Assembly: GCA_022572725.1 (NCBI GenBank)
Contig: JACZVJ010000010.1
Span: forward strand, 1 to 43,705
DNA length: 43,705 bases
Reading direction: 5' to 3'
Origin: Nitrospinota bacterium
GTDB taxonomy: Bacteria > Nitrospirota > Nitrospiria > Nitrospirales > UBA8639
The position numbers and the translations under genes were made by a program. Below are positions 1 to 5,747 of this stretch, piece by piece. The notes under the pieces are model-generated. The model searched no databases, was not told the DNA's origin, and saw only the letters and a list, made by a program, of their open reading frames with translations. How positions within the stretch are numbered: the first letter of the stretch is position 1; every line of letters starts with the position of its first letter.

Positions 1-126
1 TATTTTTCCACCACCCTTGGCGAGCAAGTCCAAAACGAGCGGTACACACTTCGACGGATTAACGGCCAGTGGCTGATTGATGACGTGAACGTGGTGGCGG
101 AGCGGTTTCTAGGGGAGGTGATGTGA
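1..126 (+). CDS. C-terminal fragment of an unidentified protein
   Basis: An open frame enters from the left edge and runs 41 codons to TGA at 124-126. The end of the product contains the stretch YTLRRINGQWLIDDVNV. The alternation of an arginine-rich strand with W-L-I-D-D-V is typical of the last strands of NTF2-like or SnoaL-like cone folds, but the fragment is too short to assign a family. The start lies outside the window. Confidence 0.55.
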   Translation, partial: YFSTTLGEQVQNERYTLRRINGQWLIDDVNVVAERFLGEVM

Positions 127-216
127 GGGAAAGGGTAGCTGCCAAAAGAAAAGGACCCCTCATCTTTTGCCGTCTCTGCTTCTGCGTGTTATTGTGCTTG
201 TAATAATCTTGACCTA

Positions 217-416
217 GCAGGATGTTGAAAAAGTCCGCCAGCAGCGTTCTCGTCGCTCGTAGGCCTCAACGTACTCTCTTGTACGCCTCGGCCTCCTCGC
301 TTCCTGTGGCCTTGCTGGACGGGCCTTTTTGAACATCCTGCCTCGCATTTGATATGCAGGAACTCTTTGCTTCTAGGTCACCTATTGGGGAAATATTGAG
401 TTTTTCAACACCCTGC
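217..416. repeat. Palindromic repeat with TGTTGAAAAA ends
   Basis: The stretch 218-340 is an imperfect palindrome: CAGGATGTTGAAAAAG at its left end matches the reverse complement of its right end (CAGGATGTTCAAAAAGG), and inner blocks around GTACGCC also pair. A second copy of the right-hand end, TTTTTCAACACCCTGC at 401-416, is complementary to GCAGGATGTTGAAAAA at 217-232 with one mismatch. The whole could be an element with a nested palindrome. It fills the gap before the cytochrome gene and carries no convincing reading frame. The ends resemble those of the repeats at 4304 and 14719. Confidence 0.65.
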
Positions 417-469
417 CATGGAATTGGTGAGGGAAAGTTGACGCGACCCACAACGTAAGGATGTTCAAA

Positions 470-823
470 ATGAAATTATCGATCATTCTAGCCGTGAACG
501 GGGTTTTCGCCATGATGCTAGGATTAGGCCCAGGTCATGGTTTGGCTGAAACAGGGTCGGCGGCGAACGGAAAAACCATATATGGAACCCATTGCCTGCC
601 GTGTCACGGGTCAACAGGAGAGGGGAATGGCCCTGCGGCTCCCATGCTGGACAAGCCACCAGCCAATCTTGTTGGTGAAGATGTTCGGGGGGATTCTGAC
701 AAAGAATTACTCCAGATAATCCGAAACGGCGTGCCTGGCACCCCCATGCCACCTTGGAAAGAAAACCTGTCTGCTCAACACATTCGGGATGTTCTTGCGT
801 ACATTCGAAGCTTAGCTCAATAG
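470..823 (+). CDS. Small secreted monoheme c-type cytochrome
   Basis: The product is a single-domain class I cytochrome c of 117 residues, expected to be exported to the periplasm and to carry electrons. It has an N-terminal hydrophobic signal sequence (about residues 1-26), one heme-attachment motif CLPCH at 42-46 and a likely axial methionine in the motif GTPMPPW (Met93). An in-frame ATG lies 9 bases upstream at 461, but AAGG at 457-460 is 9 bases before the ATG at 470, so I prefer the inner start. The gene is monocistronic in this window. The electron partner cannot be read from the context. Confidence 0.88.
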   Translation: MKLSIILAVNGVFAMMLGLGPGHGLAETGSAANGKTIYGTHCLPCHGSTGEGNGPAAPMLDKPPANLVGEDVRGDSDKELLQIIRNGVPGTPMPPWKENLSAQHIRDVLAYIRSLAQ

Positions 824-966
824 CTTCTCTAGGAAATTTGCACCTGGGCTCTCTTGATTGGGCAGCTTGTTCTCTCCCAGCCCCCTCCGTTGTTCCCCCC
901 ATCGGCTTCTGCTATCGTCTGCCCCCCATTGCGTAATCCCACCAGTCTTGTATCCTATTCCTCCTT

Positions 967-1098
967 ATGACCGAGCAACTTGACCCCAAAGACATTGTCA
1001 CACTCGAAGAACTGGCTATCTCGAATATGTGGGAAATGACCGCCCTGGTCGAGGTGTTGGAGAAAAAAGGCCTCCTCACCAAACAGGGACAGCGCTAA
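967..1098 (+). CDS. Small acidic protein of 43 residues, unknown function
   Basis: A short ATG-TAA frame encodes 43 residues beginning MTEQLDPKDIVTLEELAI. The product has no cysteines or membrane segment. It looks like a short two-helix protein (LEELAISNMWEMTALVEVLEKKGLLTK), with the pattern of a coiled or helical-hairpin peptide. Codon use looks like real coding sequence, and I recall similar short proteins from Nitrospira, but this cannot be confirmed here. There is no clear Shine-Dalgarno sequence, and the C-terminus may be shorter than in relatives. The decayed transposase follows. Confidence 0.5.
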   Translation: MTEQLDPKDIVTLEELAISNMWEMTALVEVLEKKGLLTKQGQR

Positions 1099-1187
1099 GG
1101 ATTTAGAAGTTGTGGTCTCAGTCGGTTTCACAGGGGTTCAATGACCAAATGACCCTGGTGTCAATCGAACAGGAAGGAGGATCCAAG

Positions 1188-1215
1188 TCGAGATGGGGTC
1201 ATCGAGATGGGGTCA
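1188..1215. repeat. Perfect 14-bp tandem direct repeat
   Basis: The unit TCGAGATGGGGTCA occurs twice without a gap, at 1188-1201 and 1202-1215, just upstream of the transposase remnant. GGGGTCAGG-type motifs commonly precede REP-associated transposases, so this may be a leftover of that element's end. Confidence 0.6.
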
Positions 1216-1260
1216 GGCATGAGTATTGACTTATTGGTGAAGCCGGACTAGGCTGGGTGC

Positions 1261-1518
1261 ATGGCACGGAAGCCGCGGGTGGAATTCGCTGGAGCCTGCT
1301 ATCACGTGATCGCCCGAGGAAACCGCCGGGCGACCCTCTTTCATAACGAGGCCGATTAGGCCGCTTTTCTTGAACGATTTCGCCACTACCAAGAGCGGGA
1401 TCACCTCACATGCTATGCCTTTGTCTTGATGGCCAATCACCTCCTTCTGCTGGTGGAAAGCGGAGACGTCCCGCTGTCGCGTACCATGCAGCGGCTCCAG
1501 CTCACTCGAAGGTGCGCA
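1261..1518 (+). pseudogene. Remnant of a REP-associated tyrosine transposase (Y1_Tnp, IS200-like)
   Basis: Reading from ATG 1261, the frame gives MARKPRVEFAGACYHV, then RGNRR, then CYAFVLMANH, which match in order the N-terminal half of RAYT/Y1 transposases (YHV..RGN..; A.-L-M-.NH.HLL). The gene is dead. A TAG interrupts the frame at 1357-1359, the second histidine of the catalytic H-x-H pair is lost (NHLLLLV instead of NHYHLL), and similarity ends near 1515, where further stops follow. The C-terminal half with the rest of the fold is missing. Functional relatives are single-strand transposases thought to move or maintain REP sequences. A hairpin of REP type lies downstream at 2103-2126. Confidence 0.8.
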
Positions 1519-2102
1519 TCGAAAACTTGCGGGGTATGATGATTTAAAACCACGCGAAGAGGAACTGGGGGCGTATTCAAAAGCAACTTCCTGTTCAATA
1601 GGGCACCGAATGGCTCGTCACGGGGTTAGGTATGTTGTAAGGTACCCCAGTGAAGGACGCTAAAGATGCTCTTGCGTTTTCCGGAACATTCCGGCCGCCC
1701 GCTCTCTAATTCGGAAAATCGGGACCGCTTCCTGACTTGACACAGGCATTTGGCTGCTCGTGGCTCATGGGGTTGACCTAGGAGCACAGAAGAAGCAACC
1801 CTCTGATTTTCTTCTCTCCGTTTGGGCCTCTTGGTCATAACCTTTGCCTCACCTTTGTCAGGTTTCTCCGTTTTAATCATCGTTCTCTTATTTATGTCCA
1901 TTCCCTGAGTTTCTTAGCCTCCCCTCCAAATTCTTTCAAGCGGGTTGATCATCTCGCCGTTGTCGGCGACAACACTTGATTGCCCAGCACCCGTACTTCA
2001 ATCGGCGTATTTACCCATGGGTCCTTGAGGGCGTATGAATGACCATTGGAGTATTCCTGATGGCTCCGGAATGAATGTTCTACTTGCATCCCCTTACCCT
2101 TC

Positions 2103-2126
2103 CCTCTCCCCTCGAAGGGGGAGAGG
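2103..2126. repeat. REP-like hairpin CCTCTCCCC/GGGGAGAGG
   Basis: The perfect 9-bp arms CCTCTCCCC (2103-2111) and GGGGAGAGG (2118-2126) enclose a 6-base loop. The surrounding text (CCCTTACCCTTCCCTCTCC) is typical of dispersed REP palindromes. A related but weaker palindrome (TCCTCT...AGAGGA) occurs near 41218-41239. No T-run follows, so it is not an obvious terminator. Confidence 0.5.
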
Positions 2127-2210
2127 AGGTTGGACCAGGGGAGAATATTTAAAATGGAGGGTTTACTAGTTTGGCCTTAGGGTCACGATAATTAACGATT
2201 CAAATCAAAC

Positions 2211-2220
2211 AAGGAGGTGG
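2211..2220 (+). promoter_or_regulatory. Strong Shine-Dalgarno sequence for the GTG at 2225
   Basis: AAGGAGGTGG lies 4 bases before the GTG at 2225. It is one of the best anti-16S matches in the window and fixes a non-ATG start. Confidence 0.8.
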
Positions 2221-2224
2221 AACC

Positions 2225-2455
2225 GTGTCTATGCTTATGCGGCAATTTTTGACTTTCTCTGCTGTGGTGGCTGGTGGCGTCCTTATCGGGGCCGGGTTGG
2301 GTCTGCTGTATGCCCCGCAATCTGGGCGGGTGACACGAGGTCAACTTCAGGTGTATGCCCATCGCGCTCAGGATGAAATGACGCATATGGGGGGACGAGT
2401 GAGCCAGACCATGAATGGTCTTGTGGACAAAGGCCGCATGGTCTTTTCAAAGTAG
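2225..2455 (+). CDS. YtxH-like small membrane-anchored protein
   Basis: The product has 76 residues. An N-terminal hydrophobic helix rich in glycine (about residues 10-30, AGGVLIGAGLGLLYAPQSG) is followed by an amphipathic, charged tail. The motif GLLYAPQSG..TR matches the YtxH family ('G.LLAP.SGE.TR'), whose members are stress-associated envelope proteins of unclear biochemical role. The start is GTG, chosen because of the strong AAGGAGG 4 bases upstream. Another small membrane protein gene follows 68 bases later on the same strand. Confidence 0.75.
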   Translation: MSMLMRQFLTFSAVVAGGVLIGAGLGLLYAPQSGRVTRGQLQVYAHRAQDEMTHMGGRVSQTMNGLVDKGRMVFSK

Positions 2456-2523
2456 TCTCGCGATCTCCAGAATGGTCAGCACTTTCAACATGAAACACAA
2501 GAGGGTAGAAGTCGGAGATAACC

Positions 2524-2814
2524 ATGGGGCCCTTGAAACGATTCCTAGGTGGAGTGGTCATCGGAACGGCGATGACTATTCCACTATTTCTTAGCCCACT
2601 CCCTGCTCAGGATCTCACCTCTCAAGCAGGGGAGCAGGAAATGGTCCAGGAGACACAGTCGGCTCCCTTTGTCACTATCACCATTCTCATTCTCGGCTTG
2701 ACCCTGGCTGGCCTTGGAGTATTGGGAACGGTAAAAAACAAACGGAAGCGGGCCTCGGTGACGACTTTGGAAGATTTTCGCCGTCTCCGGGCAAGGAGAA
2801 AATATTATATATAA
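2524..2814 (+). CDS. Small membrane protein, unknown function
   Basis: The product has 96 residues. It has an N-terminal hydrophobic segment that may be a signal sequence (about 8-26), a short polar loop, a second membrane helix (about 49-70, VTITILILGLTLAGLGVLG) and a strongly basic C-terminus (KNKRKR..RRLRARRK) that should face the cytoplasm. GGAG at 2514-2517 supports the ATG. I do not recognise a family. It sits just downstream of the YtxH-like gene and may be transcribed with it. Confidence 0.65.
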   Translation: MGPLKRFLGGVVIGTAMTIPLFLSPLPAQDLTSQAGEQEMVQETQSAPFVTITILILGLTLAGLGVLGTVKNKRKRASVTTLEDFRRLRARRKYYI

Positions 2815-2977
2815 GAGTCAGGTGCTTCGGGGTTGAATGTTGTGTGCACGGAATTTTCCGTACGAGGGGAAAAAAGAAAGTGCCTCTTTCCCGTTCCTTT
2901 GATACTGCATGATTTCTCCACACACTTTTTCCCCAACAGCCCCACTCTTACTCTGAAACCAAGGTCCAGGATTTGCG

Positions 2978-3006
2978 TTGACACGTTATAGGATCAGGCG
3001 TAGCAT
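2978..3006 (+). promoter_or_regulatory. Sigma70-type promoter TTGACA-N17-TAGCAT
   Basis: A consensus -35 box TTGACA (2978-2983) is separated by exactly 17 bases from TAGCAT (3001-3006; four of six match TATAAT). Transcription would start near 3012. There is no plausible protein start with a ribosome site in the next 100 bases. Confidence 0.6.
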
Positions 3007-3011
3007 GAAGT

Positions 3012-3185
3012 TCCCACTCCTTAGAGAACCACGAGCGGGGAAGAAAGGGGTTGCGCGCACCCGAACACACTGTTTGTGACCAGAACCAGGGAGGGTCTTC
3101 TGATGCAAGACTTTACTCCACCTGACTAAGCTGGCCCGCTTTTGGCGGTGGGTGCCTCCCCGTCACGGCGGGCCTTCTGCTTTTT
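3012..3185 (+). ncRNA. Candidate small RNA
   Basis: The interval lies between a good promoter and a terminator-like hairpin with a T5 run. Several short hairpins can be drawn, for example GGGT/ACCC around TGCGCGCA, CACA/TGTG, and GTCTT/AAGAC near 3092-3108. It does not match 6S RNA, RNase P RNA, SRP RNA or tmRNA by eye. The call is an inference from promoter and terminator placement only. Confidence 0.3.
3133..3185 (+). terminator. Candidate intrinsic terminator
   Basis: GGCCCGC (3133-3139) pairs with GCGGGCC (3168-3174), with extra G-C-rich pairing in the loop. A T5 run follows at 3181-3185 after a six-base gap. Confidence 0.45.
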
Positions 3186-3333
3186 ACCGGACGCCTCGTT
3201 CTCCGTCCAAGTAAGAGTTGTGCTCTTGGCACAGGGTTCCTTGATTGAACCGAAATCTTGGGACGGGATTCTCCGGACTGGCAAAAAAGCTGGTTGTTGG
3301 GTTTTGGCGATTCGGTTCCTAATTCAGCAGAAG

Positions 3334-3370
3334 GACCTTGTCGGCCGCTTACCGGCGGGTCTCTTTTTTT
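3334..3370 (+). terminator. Candidate intrinsic terminator
   Basis: GACC (3334-3337) pairs with GGTC (3358-3361) and inner CGG (3342-3344) with CCG (3352-3354). A T7 run follows at 3364-3370. The stem is interrupted, so it is weaker than the next one. Confidence 0.4.
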
Positions 3371-3404
3371 ACGAGGCAAATGAAGTTGGCGTCCTAAGCG
3401 CTAC

Positions 3405-3443
3405 AAACAGGCTGCCTTCCCTAGGGAAGGCAGCCTGTTTTTT
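3405..3443. terminator. Strong bidirectional intrinsic terminator
   Basis: A perfect palindrome covers 3405-3440: the arm CAGGCTGCCTTCCC (3408-3421), a 2-base centre, its exact complement (3424-3437), then TTTTTT (3438-3443). AAA precedes the left arm, so it can work on both strands. The nearest annotated gene upstream ends 590 bases away, which suggests another transcript ends here. Confidence 0.85.
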
Positions 3444-3725
3444 GTTCATGGGTTTTTTAATAGACGAGAAAGGGAGCAGGTGGACGAAGGAAGTTCATTC
3501 GAGTTTCAACTTTCCCTCGTCGTGCGCGGGTCCTGCTTTGGAGTGGAAAAATGTCCTGGCTTGGGTGTTCGTGGCGGGCTTGGGTTGGGGGAAATGCGGT
3601 TAGGTCTTGGTTCTTTTGCTGTATAAGGAGTATCCTTATTTTGGGGAGTTGAGGGCCGGCTATACGATGTCCAGTTCTATTACCTAATAGAAAATGCGTG
3701 TATATTTTACTCTGGAAAAAGGGGA

Positions 3726-4301
3726 ATGCAAGTCTTCAAAGTTGTCCTCGAATTGCCCGAATGGGTGGGTAAGGTTCTCGAGAACGCTCCTTCAATGTAT
3801 CCCACCATCGAAGCGCGGATGCAGTTGGTGGTCGAGTTATCGCGGCGGAATGTGCAATACGAAACCGGTGGCCCCTTCGGGGCCGCCATTTTTAATGTTC
3901 AGACGAATCAGCTTGTGGCCCCGGGCGTCAACCTGGTGGTTTCCGCCAACTGTTCCATTGCCCATGCTGAGGTCCTGGCGATCATGCTGGCACAGCAACG
4001 AGTCGGTCATTGGATGTTGGGCTCATCCGGAATGTCTCCCTATCAACTCGTGACCAGTGCCGAGCCCTGTGCCATGTGTCTTGGAGCGGTCCAGTGGGCG
4101 GGGGTTGGTAGCCTTGTGTGTGGGGCGCGAGAAGAGGATGCCCGGCGGATTGGATTGGACGAGGGGTTGAAGCCCACCCACTGGGTGGAAGGCCTTCAGG
4201 GACGAGGCATTGGGGTGATACAGGATATTGGTCGCGAGGAAGCTTCCTCAATTCTTTTTCAGTATCATGAACGTGGAGGGATCATTTATAACGGGCGCTA
4301 G
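3726..4301 (+). CDS. Nucleoside/cytidine-type deaminase (zinc-dependent)
   Basis: The product has 191 residues of the CMP/dCMP deaminase superfamily, closest in pattern to guanine deaminase/TadA-like proteins. The zinc and catalytic motifs are intact: H80-A-E82 (in HAEVLAI, with Glu82 as proton shuttle) and P114-C115-A-M-C118. The family hydrolytically deaminates a nucleobase or nucleoside, or the wobble adenosine of tRNA in the case of TadA. The substrate cannot be told from sequence alone. The start is uncertain: ATG 3726 has GGGG almost touching it, and an in-frame ATG at 3795 would remove 23 residues of weak similarity. A repeat element begins at the stop codon. Confidence 0.85.
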   Translation: MQVFKVVLELPEWVGKVLENAPSMYPTIEARMQLVVELSRRNVQYETGGPFGAAIFNVQTNQLVAPGVNLVVSANCSIAHAEVLAIMLAQQRVGHWMLGSSGMSPYQLVTSAEPCAMCLGAVQWAGVGSLVCGAREEDARRIGLDEGLKPTHWVEGLQGRGIGVIQDIGREEASSILFQYHERGGIIYNGR

Positions 4302-4303
4302 CA

Positions 4304-4519
4304 AGCTGTTGAAAAAACCTGCGTGGGAAATGCTCGAAGAGAGCCAGGTGCGAAGAGCGGCTTCCTCACCCTTCGATCTGTCTGCCGCGTCGCGGAAATC
4401 GGCGCAGGCAGAGGGGTTAAAGGCCCCGTCTTTTGGGCCTGTCCTAGGGCGTACGCTCCTGGGAAAGTAGGGTGGTGGGGTTTCCCTCCATACGCTCGGG
4501 GCAAGCTTCAACGCCCTGC
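4304..4519. repeat. Dispersed inverted-repeat element, copy A
   Basis: The element starts AGCTGTTGAAAAAACC directly after the deaminase stop codon and ends near AGCTTCAACGCCCTGCT (4504-4520). It aligns along its length with the element at 14719-14937. Shared blocks include GTCGCGGAA, GCAGGCAG, GGCCC.GT.TTTTGGG, TGGGAAAG and GGTG.TGGGGTTT. It has no open reading frame of its own worth calling and is probably a non-autonomous mobile element or REP-type repeat. Confidence 0.7.
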
Positions 4520-4587
4520 TAGAGGGCTCTGCTAGGGGAAGGTCATTTTTTGATGTTGAAAAGCCATCAGGGATGAGGGAGAAGACT

Positions 4588-5373
4588 ATGAAAGGAAACC
4601 AGTCGAAGACTCAGGCCGACACAGATTCCATCAAAACTCTGGCGGTGGATATTGGGGGCACTGGCATTAAGGTGATCGTTCTTGATGAAAAAGGAACTCC
4701 TATGACAGAGCGAGACCGATTACCGACCCCCAAGCCTGCCACGCCCAAGGCGATTATTGACGTGATAGGGGTGCTTGCAAAAAGACAAGGGACCTTCCAC
4801 CGGGTGTCCGTTGGATTCCCCGGGGTTATCCGCCATGGCGTGGTGTCTACGGCTCCTAATTTAGATCCATCCTGGAAGGGCTGTAATTTAACTGATGCGC
4901 TGACGAAACGTTTGGGTAAACCGGTACGGGCGGCCAATGATGCCGATGTCCAAGGGTTCGGAGCCATTCAAGGCCGTGATATTGAGCTTGTGGTCACCTT
5001 GGGCACGGGGTTCGGGTCGGCTCTGTTTGTTGACGGCAAGCTCGTTCCCAATTTAGAGGTGGCACATCACCCGTTGCGGGGAAACAAGACCTATGAAGAT
5101 GACCTCGGAAGTGCGGCCCTTCGAAAGGTCGGGAAAAAAAAGTGGAATCGTCGGTTGGCTCATGCCATTGAGTCGCTGGAAGCGCTGTTTAATTATGATA
5201 GGTTGTACGTCGGTGGAGGCAACGCCCAAAAAGTGACCATCCCTTTAAAATCCAATGTGAAGACTGTTTCCAACGTGGCCGGGCTGCTGGGGGGCATTGC
5301 CTTTTGGCGTGAGGATGATGAGGGTTCGAGGAATCCAAAGTCTCGGCCCAGGAGGAACCCTAACCCGGCATAG
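4588..5373 (+). CDS. ppgK: ROK-family kinase, polyphosphate glucokinase-like
   Basis: The product has 261 residues. The N-terminal phosphate-binding motif DIGGTGIK (residues 21-28), the segment GFPGVIRHGVV, the catalytic NDAD, the phosphate-2 motif TLGTGFGSALF and the adenosine loop VGGGNA follow the order and spacing of actinobacterial polyphosphate/ATP glucokinases (about 265 residues). The expected reaction is phosphorylation of glucose to glucose 6-phosphate, using polyphosphate or ATP, in the cytoplasm. ATG 4573 is in frame, but AGGGAG at 4576-4581 is ideally placed for ATG 4588, which I prefer. The phosphoryl donor is inferred from family resemblance only. Confidence 0.8.
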   Translation: MKGNQSKTQADTDSIKTLAVDIGGTGIKVIVLDEKGTPMTERDRLPTPKPATPKAIIDVIGVLAKRQGTFHRVSVGFPGVIRHGVVSTAPNLDPSWKGCNLTDALTKRLGKPVRAANDADVQGFGAIQGRDIELVVTLGTGFGSALFVDGKLVPNLEVAHHPLRGNKTYEDDLGSAALRKVGKKKWNRRLAHAIESLEALFNYDRLYVGGGNAQKVTIPLKSNVKTVSNVAGLLGGIAFWREDDEGSRNPKSRPRRNPNPA

Positions 5374-5747
5374 CCGGAACCGAGCAAGGCAAGAGAAACG
5401 TGAGGTGTGAAGTGTCAGGTGTGAGGGGGAACATCCAAGGGATAATGCAAATGGAAAAATGTAAAATGGTGGAGACATGACGAGTTCTCCAAAAAGTTGG
5501 ATGTGTCCGGAAGGGCCTCCAACCCCTTGACAGTCAAGGTTTGTGGAATATCACCAAAAAGATCTTTGCCGAGAAACACGGAATGTTGTCCCTCAGCGCC
5601 TACGGCCGATCACCTGAACCTCCTTTCCGCCCATCCCACTGAAATTCTCTCTCCTTTGATTCTTCCTTTGAAATTTTTCAGAGAAAGTTTGTAAAGATGC
5701 GGAAGGTTGGCATGAGAAGAGGTCATGCCTGGTAAGACCGGAGCCGT
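5374..5747. other. Intergenic region of 374 bases
   Basis: No gene is visible. A short imperfect tandem of GTGAGGTGTGAAGTGTCAGGTGTGAG type lies at about 5400-5428. The short frame at 5497-5694 has no recognisable product. The region should hold the promoter of the UvrA-like gene, but I see no clear -35/-10 pair. Confidence 0.45.

Larger units (their letters stand above)
1519..2224. other. Gene-free stretch of about 700 bases
   Basis: No convincing gene is visible between the transposase remnant and the YtxH-like gene. The 91-codon minus-strand frame at 1626-1901 lacks a recognisable fold or ribosome site. The region holds the REP-like hairpin at 2103-2126 and is otherwise featureless. It is probably decayed mobile DNA. 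Confidence 0.5.
2815..3725. other. 900-base region without a convincing protein gene
   Basis: The long frame at 3142-3603 (153 codons) has unusual composition, runs through three terminator-like hairpins and has no recognisable domain, so I do not call it. The region instead holds a sigma70-type promoter (2978-3006) and terminator-like hairpins at 3133-3185, 3334-3370 and 3405-3443. Confidence 0.55.

Noticed and set aside
1626-1901. 91-codon minus-strand frame
   Set aside because: Low-complexity basic composition, no ribosome site and no recognisable family, in a region of decayed mobile DNA.
3012-3185. 6S RNA, tmRNA, SRP RNA or RNase P RNA at the candidate small-RNA locus
   Set aside because: None of the conserved sequence motifs of these RNAs can be seen, and the ends do not form the long closing stem of 6S RNA.
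3142-3603. 153-codon open frame on the plus strand
   Set aside because: It crosses three terminator-like hairpins, has no recognisable domain and no good ribosome site. The length can arise by chance in GC-rich DNA.
4228-4535. Overlapping frames on both strands after the deaminase
   Set aside because: They lie inside the repeat element that aligns with 14719-14937. The alignment is of DNA, not of conserved protein.
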